From Vanrija pseudolonga (lineage: Eukaryota > Basidiomycota > Tremellomycetes > Trichosporonales > Trichosporonaceae), in the NCBI RefSeq assembly GCF_020906515.1, contig NC_085853.1, positions 186,001 to 250,000 on the forward strand: a DNA stretch of 64,000 bases, in the 5' to 3' direction. Both the position numbers and the translations under genes were made by a program. The first letter of the stretch is position 1; the number at the start of each line of letters is the position of its first letter. The notes under the pieces are model-generated. The model was not told the DNA's origin. It saw only the letters and a program-made list of their open reading frames with translations, and made no database searches. Below, in pieces: positions 46,358 through 57,034 of the stretch.

Positions 46358-46384
46358 GCCCGCCCCCGCCCCCGCCCCCGCCCC
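46358..46384 (+). repeat. C-rich tract after GET1
   Basis: CGCCCGCCCCCGCCCCCGCC-like run, 37-63 bases after the GET1 stop. On the opposite strand it is a G-quadruplex-type sequence. It lies between two convergent genes. Confidence 0.7.
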
Positions 46385-46537
46385 TGTATCACAACACCAG
46401 TTGCATCAGACGCGCATAGACACCGACACACATAATGGCTCCTATATGTACTGCTACAACTTGCTGCGGCGGATGTGCGCGCTCGGCAGCCTCGGCCCGG
46501 GCGGCGACTGACCGCTCGCTCACATTGATTTTGCTAC

Positions 46538-48156
46538 TTAAGCCTCAGCCTTGGCCCGCTTGCTGGGCTTCTCGGCCGAACCGGGCTCCTTGCGCTTGTT
46601 GGACTCGTCGGCTCTGCGCACGTGGTCAGGTTGGACGGACGTGGGGGGGCTAGGGAGCGTGGTAGGGGGCCAACGTAGATAGCGCGCGGGGAATGGGACG
46701 AGCACGACAGGGATGACTCATGGAGAAAGCTACACTGCTGCGCCGAAGCGCCTTGGCCACGCTTGGGGCCGCTCGCACACTCTTATCACTGGCAGAGATC
46801 CATGAAGGCATGCCTATCTTCCTCTCTCGCTCTCTCTGCTCTCTTCCCTCCTCCCGCTCTATATCGCTCTAGCTCTAGGGGTGGGGGGTTGGGGTTTGGG
46901 TTGGTGGGGTGGTTGCGCTGGCGCGACGCTTACTGCTTGATGAAGTACTTGGACGCGTCGGCCGTGTCGATCGTGTCCTTGCCCTCCTCCCAGCCGGCGG
47001 GGCAGACCTCGCCGTGCTCGTCGGTGAACTGGAAGGCCTTGACGACACGGATCGTCTCCTCGACCGAGCGGCCGACGGGGAGGTCGTGGATGTGCGAGGC
47101 GCGGAGGGTGCCCTTGGGGTCGATGAAGAAGGTGCCGCGGAGCGCGATGCCCTCGTCCTCGAGGAGGACGCCGTACGCCTTGGACACGGCGTGGTTGCGG
47201 TCGGCGAAGAGGCCGAGCTTGAGGTCGGGGCCGAGGCCGCCCTCCTTGCGCGGGGTCTGCGCCCACGCGAGGTGGGTGTACTCCGAGTCGGTGGACACGC
47301 CGATCACCTCAGCGCCGATGGCGGCGAACTGCTCGAGGGCATTGTTGAAGGCCAGGATCTCGGTGGGGCAGACGACTGTGGGGGAGGTGGTTAGCACATT
47401 GTTCGCAGTTCGGCCGACGCGCCGACGACGTGACGTGCGTGGGCGATTTTTTCAGATTTGGCCAAGGCGGGGCTGGCTGGGGTTGACGCGCCACGCGTGC
47501 TCCCGGCAACCCTCCTTTGGGTCCACAGGCCAACAACTACTCCACAACACTCCCAGCGACTCGAGTCGAGGATAACTGTAAGAGTGGTGGGCTGGGGCCA
47601 TGGGGATTTTGGGAAGCATGCACGGGCGGTGGGGCCAGTTGCGGGGGTGGAGGTGCCACCGCCTACCAACCACCCTCCCTCGGCTCTTTCTTCCAACCGT
47701 TCTTCCCATCAACCGTCTCCCAGACTCTCGGAACGTGCTTAAACGATCAAGAAGACGCAGCGGAACGTTTCTAGACGCCTGCGCATGCAGTGGGAGAGGT
47801 GGTTGGCGCGAAAGTGGCACTTTCGCCCCACCCCTCCTCCTCGCCTCCCTCCTGCCTTCCAGCCCTCCTCCTCGGCCCTCCCAGAACCTCAGAACGCTCT
47901 ATTACTCACAGGTGAAGTCGAGGGGGTAGAAGAAGAGGACGACCCACTTGCCGAGGTAGTCCTTGAGCGAGACCTCGGAGAACTCGCCGTTCTTGACGAG
48001 GGTGCCGGTGAACTCGCTGTGTGGGTGTTAGTGGCAGTGGTGGCGGGCGCAGGCAGCCGGGGCGCATGCATGTACTGTGCGGCTGTACACTGCACGCTGC
48101 CAGCTTCCCACACAACGCTTTACTCACGGAGCAGGCTTCTGGATGCGGGCGGACAT
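46538..48156 (-). CDS. TSA1: 2-Cys peroxiredoxin (Tsa1 type) with basic C-terminal extension
   Basis: Thiol peroxidase reducing H2O2 with thioredoxin. Exons 48156-48128, 48016-47910, 47375-46934 and 46613-46538 close at 217 residues. Peroxidatic Cys48 lies in DFTFVCPTEI and resolving Cys170 in GEVCPAGW. The GGLG loop (residues 91-94) and the YF of KYFIKQ are both present, the pair that makes eukaryotic enzymes sensitive to overoxidation. Without the last splice, translation ends at TAA (46932-46930) after KYFIKQ (193 residues). That stop is inside the donor GTAAGC, and splicing to 46613 adds a tail with ESNKRKEPG and SKRAKAEA, resembling a nuclear localisation signal. Introns 2 (534 nt) and 3 (320 nt) are much longer than usual here. 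Confidence 0.93.
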
Positions 48157-49172
48157 GGTGGTGTTTTTTGGACGGGAGGGAAAAAATCGGTTTTGCTGGA
48201 ACGCCTGCCAGAGGTTATATACCGCCGCCGCTGCGCGCCGCGCGCCGCGGAGTGGTCCGATCGGACGTGGGCGACGCCTGCCTGCCAGGGTGGCGTGCTG
48301 ATGCATGACTGGCGCGTCCTCCCTGCCCTCGCGACCGATTACACCATAGCTGAGTCGACTGGCATGTTAGACCCGACACCGGCCGAATGATAACGCAAGC
48401 ACACACGCCCAAATAGCTCAAGAAGCCGAGAGAGACGCGGCGAGAGCCCACCACAGCCCACAGCCCATTGCTGTTCCATGCATGTGGGCGCGGCATGCAT
48501 AGCTCGCTCGCGGCGTCGTGCTTGGCCGACCGACGAGCCGCCGACCACCGCCGAAGCATGTTCCAGAAGCTAAGACACGACAGAACAGAAGCTACGCGCC
48601 AGACACCAGACGCCCCCACCACGCACGCCATGCCCCGCCCCACTGACGCGCAGACGCGCCAACAACATGAACTTGACTCAGCGTGCCCAGGTGTCAGATC
48701 CTTGCCCGACGGCGGGCGTCGGTCCGTTCTTCCATGCGGCGTTGCGTGGCGCGCGTACGGGCATTCTCCGCGACGCTGGGTCTGGACACTGCGCGCGCTG
48801 TTTATTTTCTTGCCTTCGCCGGCAAGAAATGCCTGACGGGTAAACCTAGCCCTTTGCTCGACACGACACGGCGCACACACCCCCCGAAGCTTCTTATCGT
48901 GGCCAATGCGACTGCATCTGGAGCGATAAGGGGCGAGCAGCTCCACCGCATGCACGTCTTGCGATGCCTACACACACATAGCAGCTGGCTTCCTCCTGTT
49001 CAGCGCAATTTCTATGCAAGTGACACGTGTGCCGACTCTGTCCTTGTATCCTTGGCGTGGACATCCTCCGACGACAACGGAAATGCCCACCGGCGAGCGG
49101 GGGCAAAAATGCCACATCGTCCAGGGTTGGTGTCCCCCAAAAGCAAAAGAGTCGATCGCTCGACTCCGTTTG
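48157..49172. other. Peroxiredoxin promoter region and unassigned sequence
   Basis: No gene supported. The first 70 bases hold a TATA box for the peroxiredoxin gene. The rest is mixed sequence with frames up to 246 codons on the minus strand that lack motifs. A T4 run for the tRNA-Tyr on the minus strand (AAAAG at 49144-49148) is at the right end. Confidence 0.4.
48215..48221 (-). promoter_or_regulatory. TATA box of the peroxiredoxin gene
   Basis: TATATAA on the minus strand, about 60 bases upstream of the ATG at 48156. A TATA element fits a stress-inducible antioxidant gene. Confidence 0.55.
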
Positions 49173-49260
49173 TCTCCTGACTGTGATTCGAACACAGGAC
49201 CTGCGGATTGAAGTTGTAACCTATTACAGTCCGACGCTCTACCAACTGAGCTATCAAGAG
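49173..49260 (-). tRNA. tRNA-Tyr (GTA), copy 1, 15-nt intron
   Basis: Acceptor stem CTCTTGA/TCAGGAG, D arm GCTCAGTTGGTAGAGC, anticodon loop CTGTAA+A with anticodon GTA at 49227-49225, and T arm CCTGTGTTCGAATCACAG. A 15-nt intron (TAGGTTACAACTTCA or a one-base shift) sits after position 37, the standard eukaryotic place. Mature length is 73 with discriminator A. Anticodon GTA with an intron is typical of fungal tRNA-Tyr. A T4 run about 25 bases downstream (49144-49147 on the plus strand as AAAA) may end transcription. Confidence 0.95.
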
Positions 49261-50373
49261 GCTGTCGATTCGGGCTGCGGGTGGTCTAAGAGTGGATCGG
49301 GCGTAGGCCCCTCGCGCCGCTGCGTGCCGATGGTGGACGACGGCGCGGGCTGAGATCGGGCCGCCGCCGTGCTGGGATGTGCTGTGTGCTGGGCGTGCTG
49401 CTGCGTGATCAGATGTGCTCACCCGGTCGGGGTGGACAGCACCAGGCCGCCCAGTCAACAGGCAGAGCCCACCACACCAAGCGCCGGCTCGCTTGCTCAG
49501 GCGTCGGCCTCGTATCAGCCAGCCGCCGATATCGCTCCTCTCGGCGACGGCAGAGCCCAGCACTCCCACCCAATGACACGCCTCTACTCCCACCCCACCC
49601 GGCCCCACCCACGCGCTCATTCGCCCCCGCCCCGCCCAGCCCAGGTGACTGCGGCGCGCCACACCACCCCCTCCCCTGTCCACTCCCCTGTCCACTCCCT
49701 GCCGCCACATTCCGCCCAGCGCCACGCGCCACCCTCCACTCGCCGCCACCCTACATATGCTGTCGCCATGTGCTACTGCAATGGAGCCATCGACTCACCA
49801 ACACGCGCACTTGCGCGCTTGTGCCACCTGGCGTCATGTCTCGCAACCGCGCACACACACACGGCTTGACGCTCGCTGCCACCCGCGGGTGGTGGCCACA
49901 CGCCAACACGCCTACCCGGGTGGCACTTGCTTCTCCTTCTGCTTCTGCTTCTGCCGCCGGCCAACGCGAATCCACGCCTACGCCCACGCCCTCGCCATGC
50001 TCCCCCGCCCCACTCCCAACCTACTTATTCTACGTCATGCATGCTTGCTTGCTTCTTCTTCCAATGAGGGTCCACTCCTCCGACCTCCCCTCCGTACAGC
50101 CTCTGGCCGCCTCGTCCCGCTCACGGCGCGACGACGCGGCCCCAGGCCATAGTGTTGTACAACTTGCTATGCGAGTTTGATCAAACAGATGTTTATACCT
50201 TCAGTCGAGGGAAACAACGAAAATGCCCAAGGGGTGGCGGTCCAAACGGATATCGAGGATGGTGACAACAGGATTGATTTGCGATGGCGACAAGACACCA
50301 GAGATCCGCGTGTGTGTGAGCTCGAGAACCGAGTCGACCCGAGATTTGTGAAATCTCCAAGACCGACTCTCCA
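49261..50373. other. Gene-free stretch of 1.1 kb
   Basis: No gene supported. The sequence is C-rich with CCACCC/CCGCCAC phrases (about 49560-50000) and a CTTCTGCTTCTGCTTCTGC repeat near 49937-49955. Several overlapping frames reflect this composition only. The right part is the 3' flank of the C2H2 gene. Confidence 0.45.
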
Positions 50374-52408
50374 CTAGAGATCCATGTTCTCAATCTCAAA
50401 GCCAGAGTCGTCCTCGCGCCTCCTCTCGTCGGCCTCTTCGGATGACGACTTGGCACGGCCTCCAAGACCAAACGACAGGTCGTCGTCCTCGTCGTCCTCG
50501 GCGACACCGCCGCGAAGGCCCGAGTCGGGAACCTTGAAGTTGGTCGCGTTGCGGCCAAACATGCCACCACCAATCATGCCAGCCCTGGCAGTGAGTGATA
50601 GTGGGAGGCCGCGGTTGGGGAGCGGGCTCGTGCCAACAGGCGTGGTACCAGTGTAAAAGTGGAGACCAGCCATGTCGGGGAGCGAGCCAGCCGAGTGGGG
50701 GGTGCCGGGGCCAGGAGCCGACGACACGGACGAGCGGCGACCGTCGCTGCCGTTGATACCAACGGGCTTGGAGTGGCCATTGGCCGCCTTGAGGCCGAGC
50801 GAGCTCGGCGCGGGCGACAGGCCGTTCTGGGTGAAAGAGTCGGAAGACGTCGAGTCAGAGCCAGGGCTTGATTTCCTGTCCTTGACACTGCCAAACGTGG
50901 CCGAGTCACGCAATGATGAAGGCGTGAGAGGAGGCACGGTCGAGCCAGCAGGCGAGTGCGAAACCTTGGGAAGGTCGCGGGCGGCCGAGCGCGCCGACTT
51001 GAGCAACGCATTGTCGCCGCGGGGCGAGAGAATGGCAGGCCAGAGCGACTTGTCGGTAGGGAGCGACCTGCCCTGGGCGTTGGTGGGGTCCATGTGCGCA
51101 AGAATGGCGGCCGCCTCGAGCATCTGGACCTGCTGGTGCTTGCTCATGCTTATCTGAGTGGGCTCGCGCCAATGGGGACTGTGCTCCCAACGGTGCTTGA
51201 CGAGACACGAGGGGTGGCGGTACTCTTTTGAGCAGCTCTCGCACTTGAAGACCATGCCCTTTCTCCTGCCCTTGATGCCGCCCGAGCCAGTGCCGAGGGC
51301 GAGCTTCTCCCACTCTGGCTTGAGCTCGTCGGTGGGCTCGGCATCGTCCTCCATGTCCATGTCGAGCTCGGCACTGCCACTGCGGCCGCCCGAGCGGTCG
51401 TCATCGTCGTCGTCGCCGTCAAACTCCATGTCAAGCTCCATGTCGTCGGTCTGGACCGTGGGTGGGGCCTGCACACGTGCAGTGCCCCCTGCAATTCCCC
51501 GAGAAGGAAGTGAGGCGGCAATCGTGGTACGAGAGTTGGCACGGACCGCCGTTGGGCGTCGGTCCGTTTTGGCAAAGTCGAACAATTGTGGCGAGCCTCC
51601 GCCGCCCGTGGCGCTCGAGAGCCTCCTGCCGGGGATGGGAGTGGCGCCGGTCGAGTACGACGACGACAGGGTAGGACGGGCGAGCCTCCACAGTGTCAGA
51701 TCGAGCAGCTCGGAACTGGTCGAACTAAACTTACGACTTTTCCAGCCCAGAGTCGCCCATGAGGCCGAGCTTGCCGCGGCCGAGGACGCCGGTGGTGGAC
51801 GAGCTCATGCGACGCGGCTTGGCAGCCGGCGATGCAGTAGCAGCCGCAGACGCGGCGCTTCCGTTGGTCGCCGCCGTGCCATTAACCGGACGAGTGGTAG
51901 ACAGATATGATGTCGCCGGGACAGAGCCGGCGACCTCGGCGCCATTGGGTGTCTTGGGCGGCGACGAGTTGGGGCCGCCAGCGAGAGAGAGGAGGTCTGG
52001 GGGTTGGTGTCAGCGTGACGAGGTTTATAGTTGGGGGGGTGGCAAATGGGTAGACTAGTAGCCCGGTCACAGCCCGATCGCGGATCCCCCAAGAAGCGAG
52101 GGAGCGTCCGTGGAAGACTCACCAAAGGCATGTGCGTGCATCTCGCCTTCCTTGCCGTGCTCGCACGGGGGGAGGAAGCTCGGATGTAAGAGGCTGGCCT
52201 TGGGGTTGGCAGCGGGCGAGGACTGTACCGGGAGCTCGGCAGGCTGTGGTGGTGGTAGTGGTGGGTAGTGGTTGTGATAGTAAGATGGTGGCCAGTAATA
52301 TTGTTGCCAGACCGGAGTCGACATTGTGCGCCGATGGGAGGTGGTAGGGTGGTGGTAGGTGTGCGACGAGGCCGAGGGCGACGACGCGTGGGGTGGGATT
52401 GGGAGCAT
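50374..52408 (-). CDS. Single C2H2 zinc-finger regulator
   Basis: Three exons (52408-52123, 51996-51735, 51685-50374) close at 619 residues. Residues before ~290 are Pro/Ser/Tyr-rich. An acidic region (ELDMEFDGDDDDDD, DMDMEDDAEP) precedes one C2H2 finger, FKCESCSKEYRHPSCLVKHRWEH, followed by the conserved-looking SPHWREPTQISMSKHQQVQM helix. The rest is Ser/Gly-rich with RRSSVSS-type sites and an acidic C-terminus. A single finger plus its fixed C-terminal helix suggests a sequence-specific regulator, but I do not recognise the named orthologue. The start could also be the in-frame ATG at 52324 (591 residues, MSTPVWQQYYW). A possible extra 5' exon lies near 52778. Confidence 0.8.
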
Positions 52409-54967
52409 TGTGGTAGTTGTATAATGTTCAACGTGTCGAGAGTTGCGAGAGAGCAAGAGAGGAGCGTGTCAGCACAGTCCTCGTGCGCGCGAACAACAGA
52501 AAAAAAGACGCAGCGATGCCATGGGGGGGGGGATGCACATCGCTGTATTGTTGCTGGTCACTGGCTGGGGGGCGGTGTGCGTGCAGTATGGTGGTGTTAC
52601 ACTTTCGGGTAACACACACTACACTAGCCTAGACTTTTTTTGGGCCACGGGCCTAATAGACCCAGCACATTGCGGCCAGTCGTCCACTAATGCTGATTCA
52701 ACTCACCGCCAGAGATGGTGTCGACGCCGGAGGAGGCGAGCGCCATTGAGTAAAGGCGGCCGCTGCTGCAGAGGCCATGGTGTACGGAGCGGGGCGGGCG
52801 GAGTTGACGGTACGGCGGCTGAATCAGGCGCGTCTAGGTAGGTGCTGCGGGCTGTCGGCGATGTGCGGGTGCGGTGTGCCCTGGGTGATTTCGGCCGTAG
52901 TGGGGGGGGGGTGGGGGTGGGGGGAGGAGGAGGTGACGAGGAGGGGAAGAGGAGCTGGTGAGTGGTGCTTGTGTTGTCGAGTTGAGTCGAGCCGAGGAAG
53001 AGTGGTGAGATGTGTGATGAGAGTAGGTTGGGTGAGATGGGACAATGTTGGAATGGGGACGGGCTGGAAATGTTGGATTGGTCCGTGTGGTGGACAGCGG
53101 TGGTATGGTGGTGGTATGGTATGGGTGGGTGAGTGGTCGTCTGGGCGGGCGGGACAAGGGGGGAAGGGAAGGGGGAGGCGAGGGAAGGCGAGGAAGGTGG
53201 GGGGCAGGGCCAAGGCAGCCAGGCCAAGGCGAGGCATGCAGGCGGCAGCGGCGGCGGCGGAGGTGTGTTAGTCGAGTCACTGCCGGTATGCCACCGCTGT
53301 CGTCGCCGCCGCGTCGCATCTACCCGGCCGGCCGTGTCTACTCTCCCTGTTGGTATTTCGACACACGCACGTATTATTCACACAAACAGGGGGCATGGCA
53401 AGCCAGTTTGAAACCGCCGCCGCCGCCGCCGCGCTGCCGCTGTCGTGATTACGCGTGGGCAGGCGGCTGTGCCTTGGCACGCAGGCAGGCAGTCGCCAGG
53501 GCCGTGGCCTTGTTTGAGCCCGCCCGTTATTCAAGGTGAGCACCGCCAGCACCGCCTGGGCTGAATACTACTTTGCTGCACCTTCCCCCACTATTGCCGC
53601 TATTAGCTGCATAGCTGTACTTGTCACCCTGTCGCCACATGGCAAATAACGACACTGCCCAGGCAAGCATTGCAGCGAGGAACGGCCGAGCAGGGACACC
53701 GAGCAGGGACGACTCACCTTTGACTCCCATGCGACCAGCCCTGCCCCCTCGGCCCCTCGGCCGCCACTGGGCCCCCGGGTCCAGGGGTCGACCCCGCACG
53801 GCACGGCACGCCGCGACGACGCCGGCAGACAGGCAGGCAGGCAGGCAGGTCCAGACAGACAGCACGACATGTGTGCCGAGCGACAGTCGGTCGGCCCGCA
53901 GAATCGCCATCTCCCCTCATTCTCCCCCAAAAAAAGTTGGCGACGGGAGTAGGCTAGCCGGTCGAGGTCGTCGGTGGAATCCAGTGGTGGGTACCCGGTA
54001 CTGCTGCTGGTTTCGGTAAGCTCTGCCGAGCGGTGATCAGGTACGCGGAGTGAATGAGTGAGTGAGCAGCGACGAGCAAGCAAGCTTGGGCTGACTACTA
54101 GCAGTGGGCTGGTAGCCAGCGACGACAGATACGAGCTCGCGATGCATGGCAGCCCCCAAGCCACTACGCCATGGAGGGTCACCACGCATGACATGGCCAG
54201 GGATAGACGCACGCTGGTGGTACTATGTACTGGCCGCATTCCCCCCTGGCCTCCCTGCCCTGCCCTGGTCTGCCCCAGCTAGCAGCGGCCACCTACCTCT
54301 CAGTGGACATGACCAAGCCAAGCGCTCAACCACGCCGGATCGGCAAATTCCACCCGAGGACACCCTCATCCGCATCATGTGACCGCCGCCAGACGGCCTG
54401 GACTGGGCAGAGACGCACGCACGTTCAGCGACAGTCGGGACGCAGGAACAGCTAAACAAACTCTGTGCGAGCAGTATACGCAAGTGTCACGCCGCCACGT
54501 GGGTGTCTAGGCAGAAGAGTCGCCGCGGGCACCCCTGCCCACGGTATGATCGACATTACTCCCTCGGAAGTCAAGTGCTGTCTCACTTGCTCGTTTGCTC
54601 GCTTCATTACGGCGAGCGAGACCCAGCCGGCCGGCCGGTCAGCAGCACCACCCGCACTGGAAGCGCAGCGCAGGCAACACACGAAATTGAAATTAACCAC
54701 CACGACCCCCCACTGGTCCACTACATTCCAGCTGGATCTCACTCGGCCCACTTAGATCGCCTCGTGATCAACAGCCGCGGCGCGGAAGTACTAGTGCGGG
54801 GTCGTAGTGGCGTTGATGGGGCGATAGGCGTGTGTGGCACCCGCCAATCAAGTGGCACCGGTGCGGTGGTGCGGGTGCGAGGTGCGAGGGCTTGGCTTCC
54901 TTGCCCCCTGTCTCTCTCTACTCGGCGTCAGCAAAAACGATGCGATGCGAGCGTCGCATCGACGCGC
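52409..54967. other. Longest gene-free stretch (2.6 kb)
   Basis: No complete gene supported. A possible short coding exon in minus orientation is at 52778-52707. G-rich runs lie at about 52895-52930 and 53140-53240, a GGCAGGCAGGCAGGCAGG repeat at about 53827-53848, and GCCGCCGCCGCCGCC near 53413-53430. Overlapping frames up to 223 codons have no motif. The right end holds the T5 run (AAAAA at 54933-54937 on the plus strand) that ends the tRNA-Tyr pair. Confidence 0.45.
54933..54937 (-). terminator. Pol III terminator of the tRNA-Tyr pair
   Basis: T5 on the minus strand, about 31 bases after the 3' end of tRNA-Tyr copy 2. It is the first T4 or longer run downstream of both copy 3 and copy 2. 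Confidence 0.7.
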
Positions 54968-55053
54968 TCTCCTGACTGTGATTCGAACACAGGACCTGCG
55001 GATTGAAGGGAACAGATTACAGTCCGACGCTCTACCAACTGAGCTATCAAGAG
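54968..55053 (-). tRNA. tRNA-Tyr (GTA), copy 2, 13-nt intron
   Basis: Mature sequence identical to copy 1, including the CTCTTGA/TCAGGAG acceptor stem. The intron is 13 nt (TCTGTTCCCTTCA-like) and unrelated to the others except for its last TCA. It lies 73 bases downstream of copy 3 in the same orientation. Confidence 0.95.
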
Positions 55054-55126
55054 GGTTGTGGGGGTGCGAAGCGCGACAGCTGCCCGCCGCGCTCGCCTCG
55101 CCGTTCGGCGCTCACGCACCGCTCGC

Positions 55127-55214
55127 TCTCCCGACTGTGATTCGAACACAGGACCTGCGGATTGAGTAGGATAACAGTTACAGTCCGACGCTCTACCAAC
55201 TGAGCTATCGAGAG
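55127..55214 (-). tRNA. tRNA-Tyr (GTA), copy 3, 15-nt intron
   Basis: Same cloverleaf as copies 1 and 2, but the acceptor stem is CTCTCGA/TCGGGAG: the fifth pair is C-G instead of T-A. The intron is 15 nt (CTGTTATCCTACTCA-like). No T4 run lies between this gene and copy 2. Confidence 0.95.
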
Positions 55215-55523
55215 GGTTGCGAGGTGGTGTCTTGTGGCGAGGGCGGGGGCTTTCGAGCGGATCGGTGCGTCATCCGTGGGCCCGGGGGCTTCGGTGAGGG
55301 GGCGGATTGTCGTCGCGCTTGTCTTCGCCTGTCAATGACAGGCGCACCGCTTGCTGTGCCCTCGCCTTCACCCCCCTCCCCTGTCCCAGCCCCAGCCCAC
55401 AGTTCCTCAATGCTGCATGATTATGTCTATGTTCACTTTGATCTAACACATGGAAAGGATAATGATGATGTACACGAAAAGGAGCTGGCCGTCGACGCCA
55501 GTTAATAGCCAGGGCCCCACGGC
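55215..55523. other. Short region between tRNA-Tyr copy 3 and the D-amino-acid oxidase 3' end
   Basis: No gene seen. An AT-rich patch (GATAATGATGATGTACACG, about 55458-55476) lies beyond the oxidase stop and may hold its poly(A) site. Confidence 0.5.
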
Positions 55524-57034
55524 CTACAACCTCGCCTTGAGCGCGGCCGACTCAAGCACGGCGTCGGAAACGAGGTCGGCCGCCTCCTTCGCCATGCCCC
55601 AGCTGGCCTGGAAGCCGGCCGGGCCAATCCCGTACGCGTGCACGATGGCCACGCGCCGCCCGCGAACGGCGCGGTCCTCGCGCTCCAGACGCGGGCCACC
55701 GGCGCGGCTCGGCCGGAATCCAACACACTCGCGGATCACGTCCATGCCTTCGACTGTGCCGTCCGAGGACAGCTCGGGCACGTGCACGAGACACTCTTCG
55801 AGGATCTTGCGCGAGAGCTTGGAGTCGGCCTTGCGCTCCCATGATCCGACCTGGGCGCGGGGTTAGTTGCATGCAGGCTGGTAGGGCGACGGTGTTGCGA
55901 CCCACCTCGTAGCACCCGCCGCAGATGGTCACGCCGCCAGAGTTGGGCCGCGGGATAATGTACGTGCTGCGCGTTGGGTCGACGTCGGAGCGCGACGAGT
56001 CCATGACGCAGCGCTTGACCTTTGGCGCGCGGACCAGCACAATCTGCCCGCGGATCGGCTCGACGGCCGTGTCGAGCACGTCGGTGAGGGTGAGGGAGCC
56101 TGGGGCGTAAGCTGGGGAAACGTGAGAGCAGTGACGCAGCACTTACCCAGACCCGTCGCGTTCACGACCACCCGCGTCATCGGCTTGACCACGTCCGAAA
56201 GCGCCGCAACGTCCCCGCGCACAATGGTCACGCCGAGCGCGCGGCACTGCGCCTCGATCCACTTGAGGTACACTGGCGCGTTGACCGACAGCGACTCGAA
56301 CGACACGCCGACGCCGCCGTTCGGGCACTCGTCGGGCCTCAGGCGGCGGTACTGACGTCAGCTGGTGGACCTCCTTTGGGGGCGGCTCACGTTCTTCGCA
56401 ACGTCCTTGTACCAGTGGTTGTGGAGGCCCGAGTCGGTCGCCGCGTACCGCAGCACGGGGAGTGGCATCGCCAGCCCCATTGGGATGAGCTCGCGTAACC
56501 GGGCGCTTTGGGGGTTAGTCGTGCCCAAAGGAGTGTTTGCGTCTCGGGTGGTGTCCACGCTGCCAACAGCACCGACACCGCCCACACCGACGCCCACTCA
56601 CAGCGACTCAGTCTCCCAGCGACACACACGCTCCTCGGCACTGAACGGGCACCAGTTCGCCCCCTGGTCATCATCATGAGCTCGGGCCGCGCGCCACCGA
56701 TAACAAAACTCACCGCCCATGGCGACGACCAGTCCTGGTCGAGCTCGTCCTCGGGCAGGTTCTTGGCCACGACGTGCACCCTGTATCCGCGGCGCGCGAG
56801 GATGAGCGCGGTCGTGAGGCCGATGACTGGGGTGGGGGTCAGTCAAGCTGCGGGTGGCGTGGCGCGTTGCGGCGGGTCGGCGCGGCCGGCGCGGGTTGCC
56901 GCGGCGACTGCAGGTTGTTTGCTTCTGTCGCCTGCCCAGGGCCCCACAGGGCCAAACGACTCACCTCCTGCGCCGACGACGACGATTTCGTCCTGAGCCA
57001 GAGGGCCAGTAGTGGTGCCTGCTGGGGTGGTCAT
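55524..57034 (-). CDS. DAO1: D-amino-acid oxidase
   Basis: FAD enzyme oxidising D-amino acids to 2-oxo acids, NH3 and H2O2 in peroxisomes. Seven exons (57034-56965, 56826-56714, 56663-56602, 56505-56391, 56351-56147, 56099-55906, 55850-55524) close at 361 residues. The FAD-binding start is [22 protein letters not shown]. Family signatures are [72 protein letters not shown] and [17 protein letters not shown]. The C-terminal tripeptide ARL fits a PTS1 peroxisomal signal. An in-frame ATG at 57061 would add nine residues. The sixth exon has two AG acceptors 12 bases apart, both in frame. It matches yeast and Rhodotorula DAAO in length and motif order. Confidence 0.96.

Noticed and set aside
46930-47397. 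Peroxiredoxin annotated as ending only at KYFIKQ
   Set aside because: Kept as an isoform rather than the main model, because the spliced form closes in frame with a good acceptor and a sensible tail.
47376-47909. C/D box snoRNA in the long peroxiredoxin intron
   Set aside because: No RUGAUGA/CUGA pair in the right orientation.
48215-48955. 246-codon minus-strand frame upstream of the peroxiredoxin gene
   Set aside because: No motif, overlaps the probable promoter, and mixed composition.
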